This document shows, one piece after another, positions 8,556-17,344 of a stretch of DNA of 45,081 nucleotides. The stretch comes from Bradyrhizobium sp. URHD0069 (GTDB taxonomy: Bacteria > Pseudomonadota > Alphaproteobacteria > Rhizobiales > Xanthobacteraceae). The stretch's first letter is position 1; every line of letters starts with the position of its first letter. The position numbers were made by a program, and so were the translations under genes. The notes beneath the pieces were generated by a model. It searched no databases. It was not told the DNA's origin and saw nothing but the letters and a program-made list of their open reading frames with translations. The stretch lies in NCBI RefSeq assembly GCF_000701345.1, contig NZ_JNIJ01000049.1:1-45081 (forward strand), written 5' to 3'.

Positions 8556-9361
8556 GAACCGCGCCGCCCGGGCTGCGACGGCGCCAGCGCGCGCGAGACT
8601 TTCCGGCAATAGCCGGCGTAGTCGGCGGAGGTTCGAAAATCTTCTCCGCGCGGCTCGGCGACGATGCGAATCTCAGCGCCCATGCGGCCGGGCCGGGCCG
8701 TCATGACGATCACGCGCTGCGACAAATACACCGACTCGAACACCGAATGCGTGACGAAAATGACGGTTTTACGCAAGTTTTGCCACAGCGAGAGCAGGTC
8801 GTTGTTCAGCCGAAAGCGTGTGATCTCATCAAGCGCGGCGAACGGTTCATCCATTAGAAGGATATCCGGATCGGTGACCAACGCGCGCGCCAGCGAGACC
8901 CGCATTTTCATGCCGCCGGACAATTCGCGCGGAAAAGCTTCGGCAAATTCAGAAAGCCCAACTTGGGCCAAGGCCCCATCGATGCGCGCGTTCGCCTCCG
9001 CCGCCGGTACATGCGCCAATTTCAGCGGCAGCCGCACATTTTCGCGCACGCTGCTCCACGGCATCAGCGTCGGCTCCTGGAACACAAAGCCGATCGAGCG
9101 GCCCGAACGCACCTCACCCGCGCCGTGCGAGACGCCGACGGTTCCGGAGGTCGGCGCGTTCAAGCCTGCGATCAGGCGGAGCGCGGTCGACTTTCCGCAG
9201 CCCGACGGTCCGAGCAGGGAAACGAACTCGCCTTTTCTGACGTCGAAGTCGAGCGGTCCCAGCGCCACCACGCCGCTGTCATAAACCTTGGTGACACCGC
9301 GCAGTCTCACGGCGAGACCGGCTCCGGGGTCGGTTTCGGACAATGTGGCGGGCTTGACCAT
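8552..9361 (-). CDS. NitT/TauT-type ABC transporter ATP-binding protein
   Basis: 269 residues with complete ABC motifs: Walker A GPSGCGKST, Q-loop FVFQEPTLMPW, signature LSGGMKMR, Walker B LLMDEPFAALDE and H-loop FVTHSVFE. The order and the late MTARPGRMGAEI block are typical of the TauB/SsuB/NrtD group. The stop overlaps the permease start (ATGA). The gene follows the binding-protein gene by a 9-nt gap and is surely cotranscribed with it. Confidence 0.95.
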   Translation of the reverse strand: MVKPATLSETDPGAGLAVRLRGVTKVYDSGVVALGPLDFDVRKGEFVSLLGPSGCGKSTALRLIAGLNAPTSGTVGVSHGAGEVRSGRSIGFVFQEPTLMPWSSVRENVRLPLKLAHVPAAEANARIDGALAQVGLSEFAEAFPRELSGGMKMRVSLARALVTDPDILLMDEPFAALDEITRFRLNNDLLSLWQNLRKTVIFVTHSVFESVYLSQRVIVMTARPGRMGAEIRIVAEPRGEDFRTSADYAGYCRKVSRALAPSQPGRRGS

Positions 9362-9370
9362 CGCCGCGTC

Positions 9371-10393
9371 CTAGTTCTTGGGCCGCAGATTCAACCCGAC
9401 GCCCTTGTTGACGAAGCGAAGCGTGTACGCCTTGCGGAAGTCGATATCGGGACGAACCACGCCGGCCCGCACCATCTTGTCGAAGAAGCTTGCTGCCCGA
9501 GCGTCGCTCATCGCGCCGATACCGTCGCGCACGGTGTCGCCCGAATCGACAATGCCATATTCCTTCATCTTGTTGATCGAGTAGGCCAGCAACTCGTCGG
9601 TCATCTCAGGATTGAGCTTCTTGATCATCGCGTTGCCGGGCGCGTTGTCGCCATAGAGATAGTTGTACAAACCGATGATCGAAGCGTCGACGAAACGCTG
9701 AACCAGGTCCGGCTTGTTGTCGATCAGCTCGCGGCGGGTCTCGATCAATGTCGAGTAGCTGTTGAATCCGTAATCTGCCAGCAGGATGATGCCCGGCTTG
9801 AACTTCGCCGCTTTTTCGATCGCGAAAGGCTCCGAGGTGACATAGCCCTGCATTGCGCTTTGCCGGTCGGCGAGAAACGGCTGCGGGTTGAAGGTGTAGG
9901 GCCTGATCTTTGCTTCGCTGAATTTATATTCGGACTTCAGCCATTGAAAATAGCTGGAGATGCCTTCCTTGGACACGAACAGCGTCAGCGGCTTGAGGTC
10001 TTCGAGTTTCGAGACTTTCGATGCCGGATGGGTCAGGAAGACCTGCGGGTCCTTCTGGAAGATGGCGGCGACCGATACCAATGGCACGTTGTTGGCGACC
10101 GCATCGAACGACATCAGGGTGTTCGCGCACATGAAGAAGTCGAGTTTGCCGGCAATCAGCAACATGCGATTGTTGTCGTTTGGGCCGCCCGGCACGATGG
10201 TGACGTCGAGCCCATAGTTCTTGTAGGTGCCGTCGGCCAGCGCCTGGAAAAACCCACCGTGCTCGGCCTCGGCAACCCAGTTGGTTCCGAACGACACCTT
10301 GTCCGGCGCGGTTTGGGCGGCCACGGGCGACAGGGCCGTGAGGATGGCTACCAGGCCAACCGTTAACGATCGCAGCAAATGAGCCGGGTTCAT
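9371..10393 (-). CDS. NMT1/THI5-like periplasmic substrate-binding protein
   Basis: 340 residues from ATG 10393, supported by CGGAG 8 nt upstream. The signal peptide is SLTVGLVAILTALSPVAAQ. The mature protein has the SsuA/THI5/NMT1 hallmarks: FGTNWVAEAEHGGFFQALAD near the N-terminus, YGLDVTIVPGGPNDNNRMLL and a downstream YTFNPQPFLADRQSAMQGYV ligand-cleft region. Homologues bind pyrimidine, riboflavin or thiamine precursors as well as small organic acids; the ligand cannot be chosen here. First gene of the five-gene minus-strand operon, divergent from the creatininase-family gene 110 nt away. Confidence 0.92.
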   Translation of the reverse strand: MNPAHLLRSLTVGLVAILTALSPVAAQTAPDKVSFGTNWVAEAEHGGFFQALADGTYKNYGLDVTIVPGGPNDNNRMLLIAGKLDFFMCANTLMSFDAVANNVPLVSVAAIFQKDPQVFLTHPASKVSKLEDLKPLTLFVSKEGISSYFQWLKSEYKFSEAKIRPYTFNPQPFLADRQSAMQGYVTSEPFAIEKAAKFKPGIILLADYGFNSYSTLIETRRELIDNKPDLVQRFVDASIIGLYNYLYGDNAPGNAMIKKLNPEMTDELLAYSINKMKEYGIVDSGDTVRDGIGAMSDARAASFFDKMVRAGVVRPDIDFRKAYTLRFVNKGVGLNLRPKN

Positions 10394-10503
10394 GATTGGA
10401 CTCCGTCGATCATTCTGGCCCATGATAGGAGGCGCTGGACGCCGGGTGCGTCCTTTGGAACGCAAACTACCTCGCAAATCCACCTAAAGAAACATTTCGC
10501 TTG
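10394..10503. promoter_or_regulatory. Divergent promoter region of the transporter operon and creatininase gene
   Basis: This 110-nt gap separates two divergently transcribed genes and must hold both promoters. No strong operator palindrome or riboswitch-like fold was recognised by eye. A shared regulator is plausible from the arrangement, but none is encoded in the immediate neighbourhood. Confidence 0.45.
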
Positions 10504-11319
10504 ATGACTTCGACACTGCCTCCGCGCGATTGGAGCGACATCCACTGGCCTGACCTTTCCGGCGCGGAGCCGGCACGATGGATTGCGGTCTTGCCGCTGG
10601 CGGCGACCGAACAGCACGGTCCGCATTTGCCGGTCGGGACCGACGTCATGATCGCACAAGCCTATCTTGCGCGGGTGCGCGAGCTTCTCTCAGGCAGCAT
10701 TCCCGCGACCTTCCTTCCGCTGCAACCGGTCGGGATTTCCACCGAGCACATCGACTATCCGGGCACGCTAACGCTGCCGACGGATGTTGCGCTGAAGACC
10801 TGGATGGCGCTCGGTGAAAGCGTGGCGCGCGCAGGCATCAGAAAGCTGGTGATGGTCACCAGCCACGGCGGCAACAGTGCGGCGATGAGCCTTGTCGGGC
10901 AGGATCTGCGGGCGAGATGCGGGCTTCTCGCGGTCACCACGGGATGGTCCCGCTTCGGTGCGCCCGAGGGATTATTCTCAGCGGAAGAATTGCGTCACGG
11001 CATTCACGGCGGCGCGGTCGAGACATCGATCATGCTGGCGCGATACAAGCAGCATGTGCGCAGCCATGAGATCGCCGATTTTCGTCCCGCCTCCATCGCG
11101 ATGGAAACGGATTATCGCTGGCTTTCAGCGCACCGGCCGGCGCCGTTCGCATGGCAGGCGCAGGATCTTCACCCGAGCGGCGCCGCCGGCAATGCGACGA
11201 AAGCCTCCGCGGAGAAAGGCGAAATTTTGCTCGATCACGGTGCGCGTGCGTTCTGCGAGTTGCTGTCCGACGTCGACAAATTTGATCCGGGAACGCTTTC
11301 GGACCGCCCGAAGCGCTGA
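10504..11319 (+). CDS. Creatininase-family amidohydrolase
   Basis: 271 residues from ATG 10504; a TTG just upstream is in frame but less likely. The metal-binding core of the family is clear: AATEQHGPHLPVGTDVMIAQ supplies the Glu, His and Asp ligands, followed by HIDYPGTLTL and the SHGGN block. A second Glu region follows around HGGAVETSIML. Family members hydrolyse cyclic or linear amides (creatinine, formamides such as in riboflavin-related pathways, mycofactocin precursor). Being divergent from a NitT/TauT operon with a hydroxyacid dehydrogenase, it may act on the imported compound. Exact substrate unknown. Confidence 0.9.
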   Translation: MTSTLPPRDWSDIHWPDLSGAEPARWIAVLPLAATEQHGPHLPVGTDVMIAQAYLARVRELLSGSIPATFLPLQPVGISTEHIDYPGTLTLPTDVALKTWMALGESVARAGIRKLVMVTSHGGNSAAMSLVGQDLRARCGLLAVTTGWSRFGAPEGLFSAEELRHGIHGGAVETSIMLARYKQHVRSHEIADFRPASIAMETDYRWLSAHRPAPFAWQAQDLHPSGAAGNATKASAEKGEILLDHGARAFCELLSDVDKFDPGTLSDRPKR

Positions 11320-11465
11320 CGGCATCCCAGCTAAGTATCTGTAATTACATTGAAATACTCGGGACAGTAAATTCGGGAAGCGCAATTCGAACCGGATTCG
11401 AAGACGCTCCGTCCAACTGGGTACGCGGGCCACAATGGCCCCGCCCTAACCGGATGGAGTTTCTC

Positions 11466-11729
11466 ATGTCGATCAAAACCAAAATTGCCGCTCTTGCGCT
11501 GGCCGCGCTTGCCGTCACCGGCAGCATGGCTTCCACGACCACCCAGGTAGAGGCCAAGGGCCTCGGTTGGGGCGTCGGAGCTGGTCTCGTTGGAGCCGCC
11601 ATCATCGGCACCGCGATCGCCACCAGCAACAACGGCTACTCCTATGACGGCTATAGCCGCTGCCGCTGGGTTCGCCAGTTCGACGCCTTTGGCCGCTACG
11701 TCGGCCGCGTGCGTGCCTGTAATTACTGA
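11466..11729 (+). CDS. Small exported glycine-rich protein, unknown function
   Basis: 87 residues starting MSIKTKIAALALAALAVTGS; GGAG lies 7 nt before this ATG, so the slightly longer in-frame start at 11454 is not favoured. A signal peptide ends near VEAKG. A Gly/Ala-rich hydrophobic stretch (GWGVGAGLVGAAIIGTAIAT) may be a membrane-inserting or amyloid-like segment. The C-terminus is short and aromatic with two Cys (SRCRWVRQF... VRACNY). Proteins of this style are frequent in Bradyrhizobium, but none has a known function. Confidence 0.75.
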   Translation: MSIKTKIAALALAALAVTGSMASTTTQVEAKGLGWGVGAGLVGAAIIGTAIATSNNGYSYDGYSRCRWVRQFDAFGRYVGRVRACNY

Positions 11730-11744
11730 GGATCGACTGCGCTA

Positions 11745-11783
11745 GAGCCCCATACGGTTCTGATTGAATCAGAAGCGAGGCTC
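11745..11783. repeat. Dispersed palindromic intergenic repeat
   Basis: Outer arms gagcc (11745) and ggctc (11779) enclose the palindrome ttctgattgaatcagaa. Its right flank (gcggttttcttcacgcaaaacgct) resembles the repeat at 17261-17335, where a gcgttttttgacgcg segment occupies the same place. Both lie directly downstream of genes, so they may also help end transcription or stabilise mRNA. Confidence 0.6.
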
Positions 11784-11874
11784 CCGTTTTCTGTTTAGCG
11801 GTTTTCTTCACGCAAAACGCTCTCATGTGGATCTGCGTCCGGCACCGGCGCCTCATCCACCCCGTGCCGCACCC

Positions 11875-11915
11875 GACCCGCCCGGTCGCCCCCCCCCGGG
11901 CGGGTCATCTTTTTT
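11875..11915 (+). terminator. Rho-independent terminator
   Basis: A perfect 11-bp GC stem (gacccgcccgg / ccgggcgggtc, 11875-11885 and 11896-11906) with a 10-nt C-rich loop is followed by atcttttttg. Orientation fits the end of the small exported protein gene's transcript on the plus strand. Confidence 0.8.
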
Positions 11916-12184
11916 GCCGGCGGAGTAATCCGCGGTGTTGCGCGAACGTCACTCGATGATGCCATTTGACGGCATCTGCTTTGATCCTTCTTGCTATTGC
12001 GAATTAATCGCAATAAAGCTCCGACAATGGGTTCCGCCGCGGCCTTGGTCCAATTTTGGCCGGGGGTCGGCCAATCCCGAGGCATTGGCGGGGGATTGAT
12101 GGGCCTATTTGATAGAAGCGCCTGCAAATATGCAGTTATGAGGAATAGAGACGCTGGAATGCACGCGCTGGAAACATCCACACG

Positions 12185-14188
12185 ATGAACCGCTGCTGCC
12201 GATACTGGGAAAGCGTATTCGCCGGCGTGGGTGTGAGCCTGCTCGTGCTCGATGGCCCGACGGTCGCGGCGGACATGCCGTTCAAGGCGCCCGTATTTGC
12301 CGCTGTTCATAACTGGACCGGATTTTATCTGGGCGGTCATGTCGGTTATGGCGGCGGCAATTTCGGTCCCGGTACCAATCCTCTACCGCTCCAGGGCGTG
12401 TTCTTCCCCCACAGCACCACGGGCCTGATCGGTGGCTATCAGGCCGGTTATAACTTTCAGCTCCCGAACAATCTGGTGTTCGGCGCCGAACTCGATGTCT
12501 CGTTCAAAAGCATAGTTGATCGCCCGAGACTTGTGCCGGCACCCTTCAACACGACGCTGGACTATTCTGCCACGGCCCGTGGCCGGATCGGTTACGCGTT
12601 CGGAACGCTGCTGCCTTACGTGACTGGCGGCCTTGCCTGGGCCCGGACCCGCCTTGACATCAATGGTGTTGACGGCAGCGTGTTGTCCGAGCGCGGGCAT
12701 ACACATCTCGGCTGGACCGCAGGCGCTGGCGTCGAATATGCCACCGATGCCAGATGGAGCGCAAAACTCGAATATGACTACATTGATCCAGGCGCCCGAA
12801 CCTATCGGCTTGCCGACGTGCCGCTGCCGGACATCCAGGTGGATCCGAAGATCCATGCGGTCAAACTTGGACTGAACTACAAAATCTGGGACACGCCGCT
12901 TTCAGCGACATCGACTGACTACGCCATCAGACCACCCACCCTTCCCCCATCCACGGACTGGAACGTCCACGCCCAGACGACGCTCCTTCCGCAGGGCTAT
13001 CCGAGCTTCCGCTCGCCGTATCAAGGCACGAACAGCCTGCCCGGCGCCGGACGAGCAAGAGAGACCTGGACGGTCGGAGCCTTTCTCGGATGGCGGTTGT
13101 GGGAAGGTGGGGAGTTCTATTTTGGTCCGGAGCTGGCGCAGGGCTTCGGAATCGGCGGCACTTTGGGCCTGGCAGGCTTTTCGAATGGCGAAGCGCAAAA
13201 AGGCGGCGCCGAGTATCCGAGATTCCGCCCGCAACGCTATTTCTTCCGCCAGACATTCGGGCTGGGGGGTGAACAGGAAGAGGTCGCCGATGCCGCCAAT
13301 CAGCTGCCGGGCAAACGCGACATCGATCGCATCACGGTGACGGTCGGGCGATTTGCCGTTGGCGATCTGTTTGACGGCAATTCCTATGCAAAAGACCCGC
13401 GCCTCGATTTCATGAACTGGGCGATCTGGGCTTCCGCGGCCTATGATTTCCCGGCCGACCTGCCGGGCTTCACCCGGGGCGCGGTGGTCGAACTTAATCG
13501 CAAAGACTGGGCCTTGCGCGCGGGCTTGTTGCAAGTGCCTGCGGCCCCCAGCAGCGATGTCCTCACCTTCAAGACCGGCGGAGCCGTGGTCGAATTTGAA
13601 GAACGCCACACAATCTTCGATCAGCCCGGCAAGCTCCGGCTTGGCGTCTTCGTCAATCGCGGCAATACCGGAAACTACCGCAACGCGCTGGCGATCAGCG
13701 CCGCGGACCCGGCGCTTGATATCAACGATGTCATGACAAGCATCCGGCGCCAGAACCTCAAATATGGTTTCTATGTCAACGGCGAACAGCAGCTCATGAA
13801 AGATGTCGGCCTGTTCGCCCGCGCGAGCTGGAATGACGGCCGCAACGAAATCCTGTCATTTACCGATATTGACCGCAGCATCTCGGGAGGCCTGTCGATC
13901 AAGGGCAGCTATTGGGGACGCCCGAACGACACAGTCGGTCTGGGCGGGGCAATCAATGGGCTTTCCGGCGCGCACCGCGATTTCCTGGCGGCAGGCGGCC
14001 TTGGTCTGCTGATCGGCGACGGTCAGCTGAACTACCGCACCGAACGAATCCTTGAGACCTATTACGCTTACGCGATCGACAAGAACTTCACCTTTACTGC
14101 CGACTATCAACTCATCACAAACCCGGCCTATAACGCGGATCGGGGGCCTGTCTCGATCTTCTCAGGCCGTTTGCACGGTGAGTTCTGA
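12185..14188 (+). CDS. Double beta-barrel outer-membrane protein: Omp25/31-like barrel fused to an OprB-like carbohydrate porin
   Basis: 667 residues. A signal peptide precedes about residue 30. Residues about 35-235 match the small rhizobial surface barrel: NWTGFYLGGHVGYGGGNFG, GLIGGYQAGYNFQLPNNLVF, a YSATARGRIGYAF block and a final VKLGLNYKIW strand. Then comes a 25-residue Pro/Thr linker. Residues about 260-667 match the OprB-type porin family (DWNVHAQTTLLPQGYPSF, then a region with RITVTVGRFAVGDLFDGN, ending FSGRLHGEF with a terminal Phe as in barrel proteins). Both halves look complete, so one polypeptide should build two barrels. The gene ends 14 nt before the permease gene, linking it to an inner-membrane ABC system. 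Confidence 0.88.
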   Translation: MNRCCRYWESVFAGVGVSLLVLDGPTVAADMPFKAPVFAAVHNWTGFYLGGHVGYGGGNFGPGTNPLPLQGVFFPHSTTGLIGGYQAGYNFQLPNNLVFGAELDVSFKSIVDRPRLVPAPFNTTLDYSATARGRIGYAFGTLLPYVTGGLAWARTRLDINGVDGSVLSERGHTHLGWTAGAGVEYATDARWSAKLEYDYIDPGARTYRLADVPLPDIQVDPKIHAVKLGLNYKIWDTPLSATSTDYAIRPPTLPPSTDWNVHAQTTLLPQGYPSFRSPYQGTNSLPGAGRARETWTVGAFLGWRLWEGGEFYFGPELAQGFGIGGTLGLAGFSNGEAQKGGAEYPRFRPQRYFFRQTFGLGGEQEEVADAANQLPGKRDIDRITVTVGRFAVGDLFDGNSYAKDPRLDFMNWAIWASAAYDFPADLPGFTRGAVVELNRKDWALRAGLLQVPAAPSSDVLTFKTGGAVVEFEERHTIFDQPGKLRLGVFVNRGNTGNYRNALAISAADPALDINDVMTSIRRQNLKYGFYVNGEQQLMKDVGLFARASWNDGRNEILSFTDIDRSISGGLSIKGSYWGRPNDTVGLGGAINGLSGAHRDFLAAGGLGLLIGDGQLNYRTERILETYYAYAIDKNFTFTADYQLITNPAYNADRGPVSIFSGRLHGEF

Positions 14189-14202
14189 ATAAGGCGGCTG
14201 TC

Positions 14203-15936
14203 ATGGCCCTTCAAGATATTCGGGCGCCGACCCTGGGCCAGGCGCTACGACCTAACATCTGGGACGGCGTTGCGTTCGTTCTCGTGATCGGCGCGCTGGT
14301 GCTTATCGTCTATGGCGGCGAGCAGACCGTGGTGCCGTTGTCCACCCTCGACGCTGCTCCGGTGTCGCTCGATCCAGCCAATCTGCCGCTCTATGCGCTG
14401 CGAACGACAATGCGGATGATGCTGGCCATCGTTTGCTCGATCGTCTTTACCTTCATCTATGCCGCGCTTGCCGCCAAGAGCCGCCGCGCCGGGATGGTGC
14501 TGATCCCGCTGCTCGACATCCTGCAGTCGGTGCCGATCCTCGGCTTTCTGACCTTCACCGTCGTCTTCTTTATGAATTTGTTTCCCGGCCGCGTGCTCGG
14601 CGCCGAACTCGCCTGCGTGTTCGCGATTTTCACCAGCCAAGCCTGGAACATGACTTTCAGCATGTATCAGTCGATGCGCAACGTCCCGAAGGATCTCGAG
14701 GAGGCGTCGCAAAGCTTTCACCTCAGCGGATGGCAGCGCTTCTGGCGGCTTGACGTGCCTTTCGCCATGCCCGGCCTGATCTGGAATACGATGATGTCGA
14801 TGTCGGGCGGCTGGTTCTTCGTGGTGGCATCGGAGGCGATAACGGTTGGGGATACCACGGTGACATTGCCTGGGATCGGCCCCTACGTGGCCATGGCTAT
14901 CAAGGAGCAAAATCTCCCCGCGATCAGTTACGCCATGCTGACGATGTTTCTGGTCATCCTCGCTTACGACCAGTTGCTGTTTCGGCCGGTCGTCGCCTGG
15001 GCCGACAAATTCCGGTTCGAGCAGACCGCGTCGGCGAGCGCACCGACATCCTGGATGCTCGACCTGTTTCGTCGTACGCGGGCGTTGCGGGCACTGACCT
15101 ATCCGTTTGCCACCTTGAACAAGGCCGTCTCGAATTTGCATATCGCGCTTCCCGGCGGCCTGAAGATGCGGGCCAGAAGCGGCCCATCATCGCTCATCGT
15201 CGATGCTGTCTGGTTTGCAGTCATCTTCACAGGCACCGGCTACGCCGCCTGGAAGGTCTTTGCGTATCTATCGACGACATTGAGCCCATCGGACGTTTTC
15301 AGCGCCGTGGGATACGGGTTTATCACCCTGGCGCGCGTCATCGTGCTGATTGCGCTCGCGACCCTGATCTGGGTGCCGGTGGGCGTCTGGATCGGACTTC
15401 GGCCAAAACTCGCCGAGCGAATCCAGCCGCTCGCCCAATTTCTGGCGGCGTTTCCCGCGAACCTCGCATTCCCGGTGTTCGTGGTGATCATCGTACGTTA
15501 TGGCCTGAACCCAAATCTCTGGCTCAGCCCGCTGATGATCCTGGGGACCCAGTGGTACATCCTGTTCAATGTCATTGCAGGTGCAAGCGCATTCCCGACC
15601 GACCTCCGGGAGGCCGCCGGCAGCCTTCACCTCAAGGGATGGCGGTGGTGGACGAAAGTCATTTTGCCCGGGATTTTTCCGTACTACATCACCGGCGCAA
15701 TTACCGCCTCGGGCGGATCATGGAATGCCTCCATCGTCGCGGAGGTCGCAAGCTGGGGTGACACCCATCTGATGGCCAGCGGTCTCGGCGCCTATATAGC
15801 GACGGCGACGGAAGCCGGCGATTTCCCTCGGGTTGTTCTCGGAATCGCCGTGATGTGCATTCTGGTTACGCTTTTCAACCGGCTGCTCTGGAGGCCGCTC
15901 TATGCTTTCGGCGAGCGTCGTCTTCGCCTCGGCTGA
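14203..15936 (+). CDS. ABC transporter permease, two fused NitT/TauT-type domains
   Basis: 577 residues containing two BPD_transp_1 permease domains in tandem, about 70-275 and 370-570, each with around six helices. Both have the coupling loop of the family: LEEASQSFHLSGWQRFWRLD in the first, LREAAGSLHLKGWRWWTKVI in the second. Fusion of both halves of the translocation channel replaces a homodimer, so each half can specialise. The ATPase gene starts 13 nt after the stop. No binding-protein gene is present in the operon. Start ATG 14203 has AAGGCGG-like sequence upstream. Confidence 0.93.
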   Translation: MALQDIRAPTLGQALRPNIWDGVAFVLVIGALVLIVYGGEQTVVPLSTLDAAPVSLDPANLPLYALRTTMRMMLAIVCSIVFTFIYAALAAKSRRAGMVLIPLLDILQSVPILGFLTFTVVFFMNLFPGRVLGAELACVFAIFTSQAWNMTFSMYQSMRNVPKDLEEASQSFHLSGWQRFWRLDVPFAMPGLIWNTMMSMSGGWFFVVASEAITVGDTTVTLPGIGPYVAMAIKEQNLPAISYAMLTMFLVILAYDQLLFRPVVAWADKFRFEQTASASAPTSWMLDLFRRTRALRALTYPFATLNKAVSNLHIALPGGLKMRARSGPSSLIVDAVWFAVIFTGTGYAAWKVFAYLSTTLSPSDVFSAVGYGFITLARVIVLIALATLIWVPVGVWIGLRPKLAERIQPLAQFLAAFPANLAFPVFVVIIVRYGLNPNLWLSPLMILGTQWYILFNVIAGASAFPTDLREAAGSLHLKGWRWWTKVILPGIFPYYITGAITASGGSWNASIVAEVASWGDTHLMASGLGAYIATATEAGDFPRVVLGIAVMCILVTLFNRLLWRPLYAFGERRLRLG

Positions 15937-15949
15937 TCAGGAGAAACTC

Positions 15950-17260
15950 ATGCTCGAACTTACCACCCAGACCAGCCTTCTCGATATCCGCGGCGTCTGC
16001 CGGTCGTTCCCGAAAGGAAGCGGCGAGGAGCTGCTGGTCCTCGAAAAAGTCGATCTGACGATTCACTCAGGCGAAATTGTCGGCCTGCTCGGCCGATCCG
16101 GATCGGGCAAGTCGACGCTATTGCGCATCATCGCCGGTCTGATCGCGCCGTCCTCAGGCAACGCCAAGTGCCGCGGCGAGACGATCGTGGGGCCACCGAA
16201 CGGCGTCTCCATGGTGTTTCAGTCCTTCGCGCTGTTTCCATGGCTGACGGTTCTTCAAAACGTCGAGTTGGGGCTGGAGGCGCTGGGCATCGACAGCACC
16301 GAGCGCCGCACGCGAGCGCTCGCCGCGATCGACCTGATCGGTCTCGATGGATTCGAGTCAGCCTATCCGAAGGAACTATCGGGCGGCATGCGTCAGCGCG
16401 TCGGGTTTGCGCGGGCACTGGTCGTGCATCCGGACCTCTTGTTGATGGACGAGCCGTTTTCAGCACTTGATGTGCTGACTGCCGAGACGCTCCGTACCGA
16501 CCTGGTCGATCTCTGGGTTGAAGGTCGGCTGCCGATCAAGTCCGTGCTGATGGTGACGCATAACATTGAGGAAGCGGTGCTGATGTGCGACCGCATTATC
16601 GTGTTTTCATCCAATCCCGGTCGTGTGGCCGCCGAGATCAAGGTCGATCTGCCGCACCCGCGCAATCGTCTCGATCCTACATTCCGGCAACTTGTGGACA
16701 GTGTCTATGCCCGCATGACGCAGCGCGCGGAGCCGAAGATGCCGACGCTCGATGGCATTCCCGGCACGAGCGTTGGAATGGTCCTAGACCATGTCTCGTC
16801 CAACGTCCTTTCCGGTCTGATCGAGACACTCGCGGGACCACCGTATAACGGGCACGCCGATCTGCCTGTTCTCGCCGGCCACCTGCAACTCGAAGCCGAT
16901 GAGATATTTCACCTCGGTGAGGCGCTTCAAGTGTTGAGGTTTGCCCAGTTGAGCGAAGGCGACCTGATGCTGACGGATGCCGGCAAGCGCTTTGCCCACC
17001 TGGAAACCGACGCCCGCAAGAAGTTGTTCGCCGAACATCTCATCAACTATGTGCCGGTGATGGGTCTGATCCACAGGGTACTCGACGAGCGGCCATCGCA
17101 CACGGCCCCCGCCGCGCGCTTCCGCAACGAACTCGAAGACTACATGTCGGAAAACTATGCGGACGAAACGCTGAAGACGATTGTGTCATGGGGGCGTTAT
17201 GCGGAATTGTTCGCATACGATGAGCAGTCGGAGCTGTTCAGCCTCGAAAATCCGCACTAG
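15950..17260 (+). CDS. ABC transporter ATP-binding protein with AAA-associated C-terminal domain
   Basis: 436 residues from ATG 15950 (AGGAGA 6 nt upstream; a longer frame overlaps the permease end and is not favoured). ABC motifs: Walker A GRSGSGKST at 48-56, Q-loop MVFQSFALFPW, signature LSGGMRQR at about 142, Walker B LLLMDEP at about 162, H-loop MVTHNIEEAV. After residue about 285 comes an extra domain of about 150 residues, winged-helix-like (LPVLAGHLQLEADEIFHLGE, LMLTDAGKRFAHL), the AAA-associated C-terminal domain seen in a subgroup paired with fused permeases. It may sense an intracellular signal. Substrate unknown. Confidence 0.93.
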   Translation: MLELTTQTSLLDIRGVCRSFPKGSGEELLVLEKVDLTIHSGEIVGLLGRSGSGKSTLLRIIAGLIAPSSGNAKCRGETIVGPPNGVSMVFQSFALFPWLTVLQNVELGLEALGIDSTERRTRALAAIDLIGLDGFESAYPKELSGGMRQRVGFARALVVHPDLLLMDEPFSALDVLTAETLRTDLVDLWVEGRLPIKSVLMVTHNIEEAVLMCDRIIVFSSNPGRVAAEIKVDLPHPRNRLDPTFRQLVDSVYARMTQRAEPKMPTLDGIPGTSVGMVLDHVSSNVLSGLIETLAGPPYNGHADLPVLAGHLQLEADEIFHLGEALQVLRFAQLSEGDLMLTDAGKRFAHLETDARKKLFAEHLINYVPVMGLIHRVLDERPSHTAPAARFRNELEDYMSENYADETLKTIVSWGRYAELFAYDEQSELFSLENPH

Positions 17261-17335
17261 CGCCCTTCCGTTTCGATAGCATCGAAACGGGCTCCAGATC
17301 TTTGATTTGACGCGTTTTTTGACGCGAAAGATGAT
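17261..17335. repeat. Dispersed palindromic repeat / possible terminator after the ABC genes
   Basis: Right after the ATPase stop lies the stem cgtttcgat / atcgaaacg (17269-17289, 3-nt loop), followed by a segment with gacgcgttttttgacgcg, a second short palindrome with a T-run. It resembles the repeat at 11745-11830. By position it probably also ends the plus-strand transcript, between two convergent genes. Confidence 0.6.
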
Positions 17336-17344
17336 GCGCGCAGC

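Larger units (their letters stand above)
11730..12184. other. Intergenic region with a dispersed repeat and a terminator
   Basis: 455 nt with no convincing gene. From about 11745 to 11830 it carries a palindromic repeat of the kind scattered through Bradyrhizobium genomes; its core is a 17-nt near-perfect palindrome (ttctgattgaatcagaa, 11758-11774) flanked by gagcc/ggctc. A terminator follows at 11875-11915. The last 250 nt should contain the porin promoter, but no clear boxes were found. Confidence 0.6.

Noticed and set aside
8963..10366. Plus-strand frame of 467 codons opposite the ATPase and binding-protein genes
   Set aside because: It spans two real minus-strand genes and their gap, and the product has no family signature.
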